The notes under the pieces: model-generated
What the model was told of the DNA's origin: nothing
Database searches by the model: none
What the model saw: the letters and a program-made list of their open reading frames with translations, nothing else
Shown: positions 1 to 9,430 of the stretch, piece after piece
Layout: every line of letters starts with the position of its first letter
Numbering within the stretch: the stretch's first letter is position 1
Source: Pseudomonas sp. WN033
Lineage (GTDB): Bacteria; Pseudomonadota; Gammaproteobacteria; Pseudomonadales; Pseudomonadaceae
Reading direction: 5' to 3'
DNA length: 64,000 bases
NCBI GenBank assembly: GCA_002287035.1
Contig: NSKG01000008.1
Location: forward strand, 62,001-126,000
Translations under genes and position numbers: made by a program

Positions 1-1
1 G

Positions 2-2020
2 CAGATCCTGTCGATCAAGGGCGACCCTGACGACCCTTTCAGCCGCGGCCATATCTGTCCCAAGGCTGTAGCCTTGCAGGATATCCAGAACGACCCCCAG
101 CGTTTGCGTCAGCCAATGCGCCGGATTGGCGATCAGTGGCAGCCGATTGGCTGGGACGAGGCCTTTGAGCTGGTAGCCGGGCGGTTAGCCCAGATTCAGC
201 ACGAGCATGGGCGCAACGCCGTGGCGGTATACATGGGCAATCCCAATGTCCACAACTATGGCTCACTGACCCATGGCAATTACTTTCTCGGGCAGTTGCG
301 TACTCGCCAGCGTTACTCTGCCACCTCGGTTGATCAGTTGCCGCATCACCTGGTGTCGCTGTGGCTGTATGGCCACATGTCGATGATCCCGATTCCGGAT
401 ATCGACCACACCGATCATTTTTTGATGCTCGGTGCCAATCCGTTGGCCTCCAACGGCAGCATCATGACCGTGCCGGATGTCGGCCGCCGGATCAAGGATC
501 TTAAAGCCCGTGGCGGCAAGCTGGTGGTGATCGATCCGCGTCGCAGCGAAACCGCCGAGGTCGCCAGCGAGCACCTGTTTATTCAGCCCGGTACCGATGT
601 GGCGTTATTGCTGGGGATACTCAATACCCTGTTTGCCGAGAAGCTGGAGCGCCCGAGCCCAGCGCTGGATCTGTGTGTGGGGCTCGACCAGGTGCGTGAA
701 GCCTTGGCTGAGTTCGACGCCGAACGCATGGCACCCTTGTGTGGGATCGACGCCGGCGAAATTCGCCGGCTGGCGCGTGAATTCGCCGCTGCCGAGCGGG
801 CCGTGTGCTATGGACGTATGGGGGTTTCGGTTCAGCGTTATGGCACCCTGTGCCAGTGGCTGATCCAGTTGATCAATCTGGTGACCGGCAATCTTGACCA
901 GCCTGGCGGGTCGCTGTTCCCCGAGCCGGCCTTTGCGGTCACCAAGGGCAAGCCTGGTCATTTCAACGAGTGGCAGAGCCGGGTTTCAGGTTTGCCAGAG
1001 TTTAATGGCGAGCTGCCAGTGGCGGTGCTGGCCGAAGAAATCCAGACCCCGGGTGAAGGGCAGATCCGGGCGCTGGTGACCTCCGCCGGCAACCCGGTAC
1101 TGTCCACCCCCAATGGCCGGCAGCTCGACGAGGCGCTGGCGGGGCTGGAGTTCATGGTCAGTGTCGATCTGTATATCAATGAAACCACCCGGCACGCCGA
1201 TGTCATCCTGCCGCCGACCTCAAGTCTGGAGCATGATCACTACGACATCGTGTTCAACAACTTCGCGGTGCGCAATGTGACCCGCTATAACCAGCCGGTA
1301 CTACCCAAGCCTGCAGGTAGTCTGCATGACTGGGAAATTTTTGTCGGTCTGGGCCAGGCCTTTTCCCGGCTAACCGGGCAGGAGCCCCGGCCTGTGCTGG
1401 CGCCAGATCAGATGGTCGATCTGGCCCTGCGCGCCGGGCCGCATGCTGAGCGGCTCAGCCTCGACGTGCTAAAGCAGCATCCGCATGGTATTGATCTTGG
1501 GCCGCTGCAACCCAGCCTGGCGAGACGGCTGCAAACCGCCAGCGGTCGGATTGAGCTTGCTCCGCAAGCGATGCTGGATGACCTTCAGCGGGTGCTTGGC
1601 GAGTTGACTGGCAGCGCTGCGCAGTCTGGTGAACTGCGGCTGATCGGTCGCCGGCATGTACGCAGTAACAATTCCTGGATGCACAACTACCAGCGGCTGG
1701 TCAAAGGTAAGCCGCGAGACCAGCTGTTGATGCACCCCGATGACCTGGCTCGGCACGCCTTGAATGACGGGCAGCAGGTGCGCCTATCATCCCGGGTTGG
1801 AGCGGTGACAGTGACTGTCCAGGCCAGTGACGAGATCAGCCCCGGGGTAGTCAGCCTGCCCCATGGCTGGGGGCATGATCGCCCCGGGGTGGCTATGGAT
1901 GTCGCCCGCGCGCATGCCGGGGTCAGTGTCAATGATCTGACCGATGAGCGTTATTTCGACCCGGTAACCGGCAACGCTGCGCTCAATGGCGTCCCGGTCC
2001 GGGTTGAAGCGCTTGGTTGA
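2..2020 (+). CDS. Molybdopterin-dependent oxidoreductase, 5' end missing
   Basis: This is the 3' part of a bis-MGD molybdoenzyme of the formate dehydrogenase/nitrate reductase/BisC family. The frame is open from base 2, so the gene starts left of the window; a TTG at 74 lies inside the conserved part and is not the start. The visible N-terminus (GDPDDPFSRGHICPKA) is the end of the usual N-terminal 4Fe-4S segment, with its last Cys in HICPKA. Next come the Mo-cofactor binding domains (LGANPLASNGS, VVIDPRRSETA, ADVILPPTSSLEHDHYD) and a C-terminal MopB-type beta-barrel (NSWMHNYQRL, then GWGHDRPG and VNDLTD). The enzyme is probably cytoplasmic or membrane-associated; the substrate cannot be told from sequence. 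The adjacent moeA/moaB/mobA genes fit a cofactor supply role. The family is clear, the substrate is not. Confidence 0.88.
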   Translation, partial: QILSIKGDPDDPFSRGHICPKAVALQDIQNDPQRLRQPMRRIGDQWQPIGWDEAFELVAGRLAQIQHEHGRNAVAVYMGNPNVHNYGSLTHGNYFLGQLRTRQRYSATSVDQLPHHLVSLWLYGHMSMIPIPDIDHTDHFLMLGANPLASNGSIMTVPDVGRRIKDLKARGGKLVVIDPRRSETAEVASEHLFIQPGTDVALLLGILNTLFAEKLERPSPALDLCVGLDQVREALAEFDAERMAPLCGIDAGEIRRLAREFAAAERAVCYGRMGVSVQRYGTLCQWLIQLINLVTGNLDQPGGSLFPEPAFAVTKGKPGHFNEWQSRVSGLPEFNGELPVAVLAEEIQTPGEGQIRALVTSAGNPVLSTPNGRQLDEALAGLEFMVSVDLYINETTRHADVILPPTSSLEHDHYDIVFNNFAVRNVTRYNQPVLPKPAGSLHDWEIFVGLGQAFSRLTGQEPRPVLAPDQMVDLALRAGPHAERLSLDVLKQHPHGIDLGPLQPSLARRLQTASGRIELAPQAMLDDLQRVLGELTGSAAQSGELRLIGRRHVRSNNSWMHNYQRLVKGKPRDQLLMHPDDLARHALNDGQQVRLSSRVGAVTVTVQASDEISPGVVSLPHGWGHDRPGVAMDVARAHAGVSVNDLTDERYFDPVTGNAALNGVPVRVEALG

Positions 2021-2139
2021 GTCTCCGAGTGAAAAGGTTGGTTGTTTTACGGTAGAATGCCGGATTGAGAGCCAAGGGGCCGCGCTGCTGACTGACGGCG
2101 TATGCCCCAAGGCCTGTCCAGCCGGCCAAGAGGAGCATC

Positions 2140-2457
2140 ATGGATACCATCGATACCATCAAAGAACAGATCGCCAACAACCCGGTGCTGATCTACATGA
2201 AAGGTGCGCCGAATGCACCCCAGTGTGGCTTTTCCGCCCGTGCCGTACAGGCGTTGATGGCCTGTGGCGAGAAGTTCGCCTATGTCGACATCCTGCAGAA
2301 TCCGGATATCCGTGCGACCCTGCCGGGCTACGCCAACTGGCCGACCTTCCCGCAGCTGTGGGTCAAGGGTGAACTGGTAGGTGGCAGTGACATCATCCTC
2401 GAACTGTTCGAGTCAGGTGAGTTGCAGACCATGGTCAAGGCGGCCAACGTCGAGTAA
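2140..2457 (+). CDS. grxD: Monothiol glutaredoxin Grx4/GrxD
   Basis: A 105-residue monothiol glutaredoxin that binds and passes on 2Fe-2S clusters and takes part in iron-sulfur and iron homeostasis in the cytoplasm. The monothiol active site CGFS is at residues 29-32. The glutathione-binding features WPTFPQLWVKGELVGGSD and the upstream K in YMKG are present. Length matches the family, which is close to 105-115 residues. The ATG is preceded by AGGAG at 2131-2135 with 4 bases of spacing. The gene stands alone and is followed at once by an intrinsic terminator, so it is monocistronic. Identification is secure. Confidence 0.96.
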   Translation: MDTIDTIKEQIANNPVLIYMKGAPNAPQCGFSARAVQALMACGEKFAYVDILQNPDIRATLPGYANWPTFPQLWVKGELVGGSDIILELFESGELQTMVKAANVE

Positions 2458-2473
2458 CTGTGCTGCTTCCACT

Positions 2474-2507
2474 AAGCCCGCCAGGTTAATCCGTGCGGGC
2501 TTTTTTG
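2474..2507 (+). terminator. Intrinsic terminator after grxD
   Basis: Arms AAGCCCGC (2474-2481) and GCGGGCTT (2495-2502) form an 8-bp stem, followed by a run of six T. It begins 17 bases after the grxD stop codon. Confidence 0.85.
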
Positions 2508-2594
2508 TGTCTGTTTTTGGGAGTTTCGAGCAGCATGCCAACGTTACTGATGCAGCGGGGTTGTTGCGGGAGCGGATGCTCCCGCCTCCCGATC

Positions 2595-3803
2595 CTAGCC
2601 CAGCAACCCGGAGAACGGCAGAAATTGTACTGCCTCGCCGCGCCTGGGCGTCTGCCCGGCTGGGATCAGCAACAGGCCGCTGGCCTGACTGGCGCTGCTC
2701 AGCACGCCGGAGCTTTGGTTGCCGGCGGGCACTACCTGGCCTGCTTCCAGCCGGGCGCGCAGGTATTCATCGCGCTTGCCGGCTCTGGGCCAGTCAAAGC
2801 CGGCGGGCAGTGACAGGCTGAGCGGGGCTACGTCGGTGACCCCCTGGCGGCGCAGCAGCCAGGGTTTGACCAGCAGCACGAAGGTCACCAGCACCGCTGC
2901 CGGGTTGCCAGGCAAACCAATAACCGGGGTGCTATCGAAACTGCCCAGCGTGAAGGGCTTGCCGGGTTTGATGGCCAGCTTCCACAGGTTGACCTGCCCC
3001 TGTTCACGCAATACCTGGCCGAGAAAATCCGCTTCCCCAACCGAGACGCCGCCGGAGGTGATGATCAGATCGGCCTGATCGGCCAGGGCCCGCAAACGGG
3101 CACGGGTCTGCTCGGGGTCATCGGGCAGAATGCCGGCGTCGATGATGACCAGTCCAAGAGCCTGCAGCAGGCCGATCAGGGTGTAACGGTTACTGTTGTA
3201 GATCTGCCCGGGTCCCAGTGGTTCGCCTGGTTCACGCAGCTCATCACCCGTCGAGGCCACGGCTACCCGCAGCGGGCGTACCACTGTGAGTTCGGCAATC
3301 CCAATTGAGGCCAATAGCCCCAGATCCTGGGCGCGCAGGCGTGTGCCGGCTTCCAGTACCCGGCTACCAACACAAATGTCCTGCCCGCGTGGGCGTACAT
3401 TGGCTCCAGGCGTCAGCGGTTGCAGCAGTTGCATCAGGGCGTTGCTGTTGAGCTGGGTGTTTTCCTGCATCTCCACCGTATCGGCCCCTTCGGGCAGTGG
3501 CGCACCGGTGAAGATACGCGCGCAGGTGCCCGGTTGCAGGGGCGCCGGCGCGGTGCCGGCGGTGATCCGCTGGCTGATCGGCAAGCCGTGCTCCAGCGCT
3601 GTAGCAATATCGGCACTGCGCAGGGCGTAACCATCCATCGCGCTGTTGTCCCAGGGCGGTACATCCAGGGTGGCATCTATCGGTTCGGCCAGGATGCGGC
3701 CCAGCGCGGCGTTCAGGGCTACCTGTTCAGTGCCGAGCGCGGGCTGACTGGCGGCGTGCTCCAGCAGTAGCTGCAGCGCCTGCTCGACGGGCATCAGGCT
3801 CAT
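2595..3803 (-). CDS. moeA: Molybdopterin molybdenumtransferase MoeA
   Basis: MoeA inserts molybdate into adenylylated molybdopterin to give Mo-cofactor, in the cytoplasm. The 402-residue protein has normal family length. It shows the N-terminal DNSAMDGYA signature (52-60), the MoCF/MPT-binding motif [12 protein letters not shown] (249-260) and GLPGNPAAV (296-304). A C-terminal beta-barrel domain IV follows. It is downstream of moaB in the same transcript, and the two overlap by 4 bases (3800-3803), so they are probably translationally coupled. The moaB-moeA pair is divergent from mobA. This places final cofactor assembly beside two molybdoenzymes in the window. Identification is secure. Confidence 0.96.
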   Translation of the reverse strand: MSLMPVEQALQLLLEHAASQPALGTEQVALNAALGRILAEPIDATLDVPPWDNSAMDGYALRSADIATALEHGLPISQRITAGTAPAPLQPGTCARIFTGAPLPEGADTVEMQENTQLNSNALMQLLQPLTPGANVRPRGQDICVGSRVLEAGTRLRAQDLGLLASIGIAELTVVRPLRVAVASTGDELREPGEPLGPGQIYNSNRYTLIGLLQALGLVIIDAGILPDDPEQTRARLRALADQADLIITSGGVSVGEADFLGQVLREQGQVNLWKLAIKPGKPFTLGSFDSTPVIGLPGNPAAVLVTFVLLVKPWLLRRQGVTDVAPLSLSLPAGFDWPRAGKRDEYLRARLEAGQVVPAGNQSSGVLSSASQASGLLLIPAGQTPRRGEAVQFLPFSGLLG

Positions 3804-4336
3804 GCGCGGCTCTCGCAGGCGTCGGCCAGTTCCAGATGCGGAACGAAGTTGCAGGGCCGGGTACGGCTGTCCAGTTGCTCACGCAAGATCCGGGTCCAGG
3901 CGGTGCGGCAGGCGTTGGTTGAGCCCGGCATGCAGACCACCAGGGTGCGATTGGCCAGCCCGGCCAAGGCACGGGACTGCAGGGTAGAGGTGCCGATTTC
4001 CTCGAAAGACACCTGGCGGAATAGCTCGCCGAAACCATCGACCTGCTTGTCCAGCAGTGGTGCTACGGCTTCGGGGGTGCTGTCGCGGCCGGTGAAGCCG
4101 GTGCCACCGGTGATCAGAACAACCTGAACCTCCGGGTGGGCGATCCAGTCCGAGACCACGGCGCGAATCCGATAGATGTCATCGGGGTGTAGCTGGCGGT
4201 CGATCAGCCGGTGACCAGCCTCGCTGGCGCTGTCTGCCAGCAATTGGCCCGAGGTGTCAGTTTCCAGGCTGCGGGTATCGCTGACGGTCAGAATGGCAAT
4301 GTTGAGTGGGGTGAATTCTCGGGGGGCGTGAGCCAT
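3800..4336 (-). CDS. moaB: Molybdenum cofactor biosynthesis protein MoaB (MPT adenylyltransferase family)
   Basis: A 178-residue MoaB/MogA-type protein that adenylylates molybdopterin before metal insertion. Conserved segments are the MPT-binding [15 protein letters not shown] (76-90) and MPGSTNA (136-142). The frame stays open about 80 codons further upstream, but that part is not family-like. The ATG at 4336 has AAGGAA a few bases upstream on the minus strand and gives a normal MoaB length, so I chose it. The stop overlaps the moeA start by 4 bases. The divergent mobA starts about 80 bases away, leaving room for a shared promoter region. Confidence 0.94.
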   Translation of the reverse strand: MAHAPREFTPLNIAILTVSDTRSLETDTSGQLLADSASEAGHRLIDRQLHPDDIYRIRAVVSDWIAHPEVQVVLITGGTGFTGRDSTPEAVAPLLDKQVDGFGELFRQVSFEEIGTSTLQSRALAGLANRTLVVCMPGSTNACRTAWTRILREQLDSRTRPCNFVPHLELADACESRA

Positions 4337-4415
4337 GCTCGATTCCTTTGGCGGGTGATGCATGCGGGTGTTATAACACAGAGCCGCCTGCAACCGGGTT
4401 GCTATGAGGTACCTG

Positions 4416-4994
4416 ATGAGTGAGAACACAATATTCCAATTATCCGGCCTGCTGCTGGCCGGCGGGCAGGGCAGCCGCCTGGGTGGACGCGACAAGGGTT
4501 TGATGCCTTGGGCCGGTCGACCGGTTGCCGAGCATCTGGTTGAGCTGCTGCGTACCCAGGTTAGCGAGGTGCTGATCAGTTGCAATCGTAACCAGCAGCG
4601 CTATCAGTTGTGGGCCGACATTGTGGTCGGCGATGCGCAGCCGGATTACCCCGGCCCTTTGGCCGGTATTCTGGCGGGGCTCAAGGCGTGTGGTGGCAGT
4701 CATCTGTTGATTGTGCCCTGTGATTTGCCACGCCTTGAGCAGGCGCTGTTGGCGCAGTTGTGTGAATTGGCCCGCGAGCAGCCTGAGCGGCCGGTTCTGA
4801 CGCGTTCTGCAGAGGCCTGGCAGCCTTTGTTGACGGTTATCCCCAAAACCTGTCTGCCGGCATTGGAGCAAGCCTGGCAGGCCGGCCAGCGCAGTCCGTT
4901 GCGCTGGCTGCTGGGTGAGAATGCCAGTGTGCTCGAGTTGCCCGCGGATGACCCGCAGTTGCTGAATGCCAACCGACTGGAAGACTGGCAGTAG
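4416..4994 (+). CDS. mobA: Molybdenum cofactor guanylyltransferase MobA
   Basis: MobA transfers GMP from GTP to Mo-molybdopterin to make MGD, the cofactor form used by DMSO-reductase-family enzymes such as the two in this window. The GTP-binding signature LLAGGQGSRLGGRDKGL is at residues 13-29, followed by the NTP-transferase motifs ISCNRNQ and LIVPCDLP. The length of 192 residues is typical. The frame also allows an ATG at 4404, but TGAGGT at 4405-4410 sits at the right distance for the ATG at 4416. The gene is divergent from moaB-moeA and ends about 80 bases before the tRNA gene. Confidence 0.94.
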   Translation: MSENTIFQLSGLLLAGGQGSRLGGRDKGLMPWAGRPVAEHLVELLRTQVSEVLISCNRNQQRYQLWADIVVGDAQPDYPGPLAGILAGLKACGGSHLLIVPCDLPRLEQALLAQLCELAREQPERPVLTRSAEAWQPLLTVIPKTCLPALEQAWQAGQRSPLRWLLGENASVLELPADDPQLLNANRLEDWQ

Positions 4995-5034
4995 GATAAC
5001 TCCCTGCCGCAGCAAAGAATTTTTCATTTGCCCC

Positions 5035-5062
5035 TTGTGCAAAAACGACTTTTCGGTAAAAT
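5035..5062 (+). promoter_or_regulatory. Candidate sigma-70 promoter of tRNA-Pro
   Basis: TTGTGC (5035-5040) and TAAAAT (5057-5062) are spaced by 16 bases and end 13 bases before the tRNA. This is a reading by eye against the consensus hexamers. Confidence 0.55.
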
Positions 5063-5075
5063 GCCGCCTCACTAA

Positions 5076-5152
5076 CGGAGCGTAGCGCAGCCTGGTAGCG
5101 CGTCTCGTTCGGGACGAGAAGGTCGCTGGTTCGATTCCAGTCGCTCCGACCA
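5076..5152 (+). tRNA. tRNA-Pro (anticodon CGG)
   Basis: The 77-base cloverleaf folds with acceptor arms CGGAGCG/CGCTCCG, D stem GCGC/GCGC, anticodon stem TCTCG/CGAGA around loop TTCGGGA, and T arm GCTGG-TTCGATT-CCAGT. The anticodon CGG reads proline codon CCG. The 3' CCA is encoded. A strong terminator follows within 5 bases, so the gene is a single-tRNA unit. No split att duplication was seen next to it. Confidence 0.96.
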
Positions 5153-5156
5153 ATAC

Positions 5157-5189
5157 GAAAACCCTGACTCATCGAGTCAGGGTTTTTTT
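5157..5189 (+). terminator. Intrinsic terminator of tRNA-Pro
   Basis: ACCCTGACTC (5161-5170) pairs with GAGTCAGGGT (5174-5183) over a 3-base loop, and seven T follow. An A run on the left makes it partly bidirectional. Confidence 0.9.
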
Positions 5190-5204
5190 ATGCGTGCCGA
5201 ACAC

Positions 5205-5241
5205 ACAAAAAACAGCGGCAGAGTCTGTGCTCTGCCGCTGT
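5205..5241 (-). terminator. Intrinsic terminator of the TonB receptor gene
   Basis: Read on the minus strand, a 12-bp stem (5230-5241 with 5212-5223, ACAGCGGCAGAG and its complement) has a 6-base loop and is followed by a T run (A run at 5207-5212 on the plus strand). It lies 37 bases past the receptor stop codon. Confidence 0.88.
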
Positions 5242-5277
5242 CCTTGAGGTGCGGCCTCCCTGCCGCCTGATGAGGGC

Positions 5278-7329
5278 TCAGAACCGGTAGTTCATCCCCA
5301 CTTCGAAGGAGCGCTCCGGTCCTACGTAGATGCCCTGGCGCAAGCCGGTGATGTAGCGCTTGTCGGTCAGGTTCTTGACTGCACCCTGCAGCCGCAGGTT
5401 GTCGTTGAGCTGGTACTGGGCCAGCAGGTCATAGACAGTATAGGAGCGGATCTGACCACCCCAGATACCGCCAGCGGCGTTGCTGGGGATATCCTTGGTG
5501 TTGCTCGGATCGCCATACTGATTGCCCTGATAGTGAGCGTTCAGTGCGGTGGACAGTCTGCCATGGGTGTAATTCAGCGCTGCGTTAGCCAGATACTTGG
5601 GCGCGTAGGGCAGACGGTTACCCTTGTTGTCACCGGTACGGAATTCCGACTCGGGCACCCAGGTAAAGTTGGTATCCAGGCTGAAACCGCCACCGAGTTC
5701 GACGCCAAGTGCCGCTTCCAGACCATAGTGCAGGGTCTTGCCGGCGTTGGACTGCGACAGGTTCGGATCGCTGTTGCCGGTGACTACCTGGTTGTCGAAG
5801 TTCATGTAGAACGCAGTGACGTCGTAGGTGAAAGCACCGCTGGCGCCACGCAGACCCAGTTCGTAGTTATCCGAACGCTCACCATCGAGTTTCTGGTCGA
5901 CCAGGCCGTCCAGGGCAACGCCGTTAGAAGCCGGCGAGAAGGCCCGGTAGGCACCGCCGTACAGCTGGGCGGCAGGCACCAACTGGTAAGTAAAGCCGAT
6001 ACCCGGCAGCCACTCGATGTTTGAGGTGTCTTCGGAGTCGCCGTTCTGGGTCAGGATCTTGCGGGTCTGCTCATAGGACTCGAAGCGCAGACCGGGCGTG
6101 ATCGCCAGTCGCTCATTGATGACGAAACGGTTCTGAACATAGCCGGCGATGCTTTCGGCCGAGTCCTTGATATGACGATCATTGATTCCGGTGCGGTCCT
6201 GGGCGCGGGTGGCACGGATGCGCTTGTCGTCAGACTCTTCTTTCATGAAGCGCAGGCCGAACTCAGCTTCGTTGATCAGTCCGAACAGGTCGTGGTCCAG
6301 GGTCAGGCGTGACTCCAGGCCATAGCGTTCGAAGCTGCGGTTGTTGCCAGTCAGAGTATCGCGGTAAACCCAGCGTCCAGCGGCGTTGGAGGCCGGAGTA
6401 TCGACATCGTAACGCCAGTAGTCGCGGGTCATCTCACTCCAGTAGGCGAGCGTGTGCAGCGTGGCGCGGTCGCTCAGGTGCCATTCATGGTTGATGTCGA
6501 AGGCCCGGCGATCAGTCAGGTAGTAGTCATCGGGTGCCGGGTTGTAGGTCTTGCCAGCCCGGTAGTCCTGCAGAAAGATGCCGCGATAGGAAATATTGGC
6601 TTCGTTGTCATGCCAGGAGTATTTGACCGAAACCTTCTGGTTGTCGCCCAGTGCAGTACCGGCCTTGACCATGATGTCGGTCATCTCGTAGTCCTTATCC
6701 ATGAACCCGTCACTGCGGGCATGGGTGGCGACGATACCGGCATAGGCGTCACCGGAAGGGTTACGGCCACCGGCTTCGAGCACGGCTTCCCGCGTGTTGA
6801 ACGAGCCGACCCGGCCGGAAACCGAGACACCTTCCGGAGTCTTGGTCTTGTAGTTAATCACCCCGCCAATGGTGGACGGACCATAACGCAGTGAAGACGA
6901 GCCCTTGAGAATCTCGATGCCTTCCATGCGCTGGATGCGCGGATTGAAGTAACGGTCGTTGCCGATAAATAGCCCCGGCGCGACTGGAACGCCGTCTTCC
7001 AATATCAAGGACTTGGATTCGCTGGCGGACAGTCCGCGAATACCGATGTTACTGACGATGGCGGACTCTTCTTCGGTCTTGGTGTGGACCCCGGCTACGC
7101 GGCGCAGGACGTCTTCGGTAGAGGTCGGCTGGATACGCTCGATCTGCTCACGATCGATGACCACCACAGCCCCGGTCTGGCGTGAAATGCTGTCCTGCTG
7201 GGAGCCTACGACTTCCATGGACGGCAGACGCAAGGTGTTTTCCGACTGAGCCAGAGCAGCGCCGGGCAGTGTGGCGGCAGCGATGGCCATGGCAAGGACG
7301 TGCGGCGAGAATACTGGTGTTGGCTTCAT
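5278..7329 (-). CDS. TonB-dependent outer-membrane receptor (FecA-like)
   Basis: An outer-membrane gated channel for an iron chelate, energised by TonB. From the ATG at 7329 the product has 683 residues. It carries a Sec signal peptide ending near ALA (residue 27), a TonB-box-like MEVVG (38-42), a plug domain (TGAVVVIDREQIERI, then RGLSASESKSLILEDG and ILKGSSSLRYGPSTIGGVINY) and a 22-strand-type barrel ending in the expected aromatic YRF. The frame opens 17 codons earlier, but AGGAAC 5 bases before this ATG and the start of the signal peptide fix the start here. The overall look resembles FecA-type citrate receptors; the ligand is inferred. A Fur-like site lies upstream and a terminator downstream, so it is monocistronic. 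Confidence 0.9.
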   Translation of the reverse strand: MKPTPVFSPHVLAMAIAAATLPGAALAQSENTLRLPSMEVVGSQQDSISRQTGAVVVIDREQIERIQPTSTEDVLRRVAGVHTKTEEESAIVSNIGIRGLSASESKSLILEDGVPVAPGLFIGNDRYFNPRIQRMEGIEILKGSSSLRYGPSTIGGVINYKTKTPEGVSVSGRVGSFNTREAVLEAGGRNPSGDAYAGIVATHARSDGFMDKDYEMTDIMVKAGTALGDNQKVSVKYSWHDNEANISYRGIFLQDYRAGKTYNPAPDDYYLTDRRAFDINHEWHLSDRATLHTLAYWSEMTRDYWRYDVDTPASNAAGRWVYRDTLTGNNRSFERYGLESRLTLDHDLFGLINEAEFGLRFMKEESDDKRIRATRAQDRTGINDRHIKDSAESIAGYVQNRFVINERLAITPGLRFESYEQTRKILTQNGDSEDTSNIEWLPGIGFTYQLVPAAQLYGGAYRAFSPASNGVALDGLVDQKLDGERSDNYELGLRGASGAFTYDVTAFYMNFDNQVVTGNSDPNLSQSNAGKTLHYGLEAALGVELGGGFSLDTNFTWVPESEFRTGDNKGNRLPYAPKYLANAALNYTHGRLSTALNAHYQGNQYGDPSNTKDIPSNAAGGIWGGQIRSYTVYDLLAQYQLNDNLRLQGAVKNLTDKRYITGLRQGIYVGPERSFEVGMNYRF

Positions 7330-7529
7330 TCTTGTTCCTGGGTTCAATTGCCTCTTCTGCTCCCCGCAAAGAGGCTGCAAGCATGTACCGGGCTGGTCTG
7401 AATGGCCGAATGCTCTTGGAGCGGTACTGATATGGTCAACCCCGTAACCCGAACTGTTCCCTTAGGTGCGGGGCTGCATTCTGCCTTTCCCTCGAAGGCA
7501 GATTGGCCAGCCGGGGCGTAAAGCTAAAT

Positions 7530-7548
7530 GTAAATGATAGTAATTGTC
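7530..7548 (-). promoter_or_regulatory. Fur-box-like site upstream of the TonB receptor
   Basis: On the minus strand this 19-mer reads GACAATTACTATCATTTAC and matches 13 of 19 positions of the classical Fur consensus by my count. It lies about 200 bases before the receptor start and about 85 bases before the divergent LysR gene. The 300-base intergenic stretch 7330-7633 otherwise holds only AT-rich promoter-like sequence. Confidence 0.55.
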
Positions 7549-7633
7549 AATTATGTGTATCAAAAATTGGTGAGTATTGTTTCTTATGCTGGAACGGTTC
7601 GTGTTCGATTGGCTCGCGCGGTAAAGTGCCTGC

Positions 7634-8521
7634 ATGGATATCAAACAACTGAGCTTTCTGATCGCGCTGGATGAAACCCGCCACTTTGGCCAGGCGGCGT
7701 TGCGCTGCCATGTCACCCAGCCGACGTTGTCGATGCGCCTGCGCAACCTGGAAGAGGAACTGGGCCTGACGCTGGTCAATCGCGGCCAGCGTTTCGAGGG
7801 CTTTACCCCGGAAGGGGAGCGGATTCTAGCCTGGGCACGCAGCCTGCTGGCTGCCCATGATGGCTTACGGGCCGAAGCTGCGGCCTGTCAGGGGCAATTG
7901 GTTGGGACTTTACGTTTGGGGCTGGTGCCGTTAGCCGGGGTCGACCCCATGCATCTGTTGGCGCGCTTTCGCCAGGCTCATCCGGGTCTGCAGTTTCATC
8001 TGCATACGCTCAGCAGTGAGCAGATCTTCGATCAGTTGGCGCGTAACCAGCTCGATCTGGGGCTGTGCTATCTGGAGCATCCTGACCCGGCCCAGTTCGA
8101 CTGGCTGCCGTTGCCGGAGACCCGTATGGGGCTGCTCCATGATCGCCGCCATTTCCTGCTGGAGCAGACTGAACTGGACTGGTCCGAGCTTGAGGTGTTA
8201 CCGCTTGGACTGCTGACCAGCGGTATGCATTTTCGTCAATCGATAGATCACGGCCTGCGCAGCAGAGGCGTACGGCTGCAACCAGTGCTGGAGGTCGACT
8301 CGGTTCATCCGCTGTTGCAGGCGGTCGCTGCCGGCTTGTGCTGCGCGGTGGTGCCGCTGGATGCGGGTCTGGAAAACTTCAGTAACGAGACTCGGTTGTT
8401 GCCGATAACCGGGGCTGGAACCTTGTCGCGACCAGGGTTGGTAATGCGTCGCCAAGTGCCGCATTCAGCCCTGGCCAAGGCATGCTTCGAATCCGCCCGG
8501 GAGTTGCTGGAGAGTGACTGA
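7634..8521 (+). CDS. LysR-type transcriptional regulator
   Basis: A 295-residue LysR-family regulator. The N-terminal winged HTH spans about residues 1-60 (LDETRHFGQAALRCHVTQPTLS, then LEEELG and LVNRG). A periplasmic-binding-protein-like effector domain follows from about residue 90 (GTLRLGLVPLAGVDP, GLCYLEHPDP). Length is typical. It sits directly before fdhD and the YdeP-type oxidoreductase on the same strand, which makes those genes the likeliest targets; divergence from the TonB receptor is the alternative. The effector is unknown. The HTH assignment is certain, the target is inference. Confidence 0.92.
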   Translation: MDIKQLSFLIALDETRHFGQAALRCHVTQPTLSMRLRNLEEELGLTLVNRGQRFEGFTPEGERILAWARSLLAAHDGLRAEAAACQGQLVGTLRLGLVPLAGVDPMHLLARFRQAHPGLQFHLHTLSSEQIFDQLARNQLDLGLCYLEHPDPAQFDWLPLPETRMGLLHDRRHFLLEQTELDWSELEVLPLGLLTSGMHFRQSIDHGLRSRGVRLQPVLEVDSVHPLLQAVAAGLCCAVVPLDAGLENFSNETRLLPITGAGTLSRPGLVMRRQVPHSALAKACFESARELLESD

Positions 8522-8629
8522 TAGATACTGTCGATGATGACATCAAAACCAGTGATTGGACTGCGCCAGTCAAGCCTCCTAACCTGAGCGGTATCGAACT
8601 CAGGCCGGTGTTTGTACCGGAGGTGTCCC

Positions 8630-9430
8630 ATGTCAAGCAACGCTTTGCAGGCTGTCGCTGCAACTCCCGCCCACAGTTATACCCTGCTCGACTTGCCAAT
8701 GCTGCAAACCCCGGCAGCGCTGGCCAGTGAATGTGCCTTGGCGGTCAGTTTCAATGGCCTCAACCATGCGGTCATGTTGACCTCACCGAGTGACCTGGAA
8801 GATTTTGCCTTGGGTTTTAGTCTGAGCAATGGGCTGATTTCATCGATTGATGATGTCTATGGTATGGACGTGTCCGGCTCCGGCGAGCGCTATCAGGTTG
8901 AACTGAGCATCAGTAGTCGGGCGTTCCAGGCACTTAAACGGCAGCGTCGCCAGTTGGCCGGCAGTTCCGGCTGTGGCCTGTGCGGGGTAGAGGCGTTGGA
9001 GCAGGCTCTGCCCAGTCTGCCGCTGTTGACGTCAGTGGCTTTACCGCCATATGAGCATTTCACTGGTTTGCGCGAGCGTATCAGCGCCGCACAATCGTTG
9101 GCACGTGACAGCGGTGCCCTGCATGCCGCGCTGTATCTTGATTCCCAGGGTGAGATCCGGCTCTGCCGTGAAGATGTCGGGCGCCATAACGCGCTGGACA
9201 AACTGATCGGCGCGCTCTACCGGCAGGGCCTTGATCCGCGTCAGGGTTGCGTCCTGATCACCAGCCGTTGTGGTCTGGAATTGATCCACAAGGCGGTGCG
9301 GGCGCAGATTGGTACGTTGGTTAGCCTATCGGCACCTACTACCCTGAGCGTCGACTGGGCGCGGCAACACCAACTCAATCTGATTCACCTGCCGCATCAC
9401 AGCGCGCCACGGGTCTACAGTCATGTCTGA
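8630..9430 (+). CDS. fdhD: Formate dehydrogenase accessory sulfurtransferase FdhD
   Basis: FdhD carries sulfur from IscS to the Mo-bis-MGD cofactor, making the sulfido ligand that formate dehydrogenases need. The catalytic Cys pair is in CGLCG (Cys115 and Cys118). Other conserved parts are EDFALGF, LCREDVGRHNALDKLIG and the SRCGLELIHKA segment. The ATG at 8630 follows GGAGGT (8619-8624) by 5 bases; a TTG six codons earlier is in frame but unlikely. The 266-residue length is normal. The last 8 bases overlap the next gene, so chaperone and enzyme are probably co-translated. Confidence 0.95.
   Translation: MSSNALQAVAATPAHSYTLLDLPMLQTPAALASECALAVSFNGLNHAVMLTSPSDLEDFALGFSLSNGLISSIDDVYGMDVSGSGERYQVELSISSRAFQALKRQRRQLAGSSGCGLCGVEALEQALPSLPLLTSVALPPYEHFTGLRERISAAQSLARDSGALHAALYLDSQGEIRLCREDVGRHNALDKLIGALYRQGLDPRQGCVLITSRCGLELIHKAVRAQIGTLVSLSAPTTLSVDWARQHQLNLIHLPHHSAPRVYSHV

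Noticed and set aside
4440-5153. A minus-strand frame across mobA and the tRNA
   Set aside because: It covers a tRNA gene and mobA in antisense. The fragment [17 protein letters not shown] is a well-known false translation of tRNA genes.
5076-5189. An integration site at tRNA-Pro
   Set aside because: No integrase, no duplicated tRNA 3' end and no mobile gene content were seen next to the tRNA.
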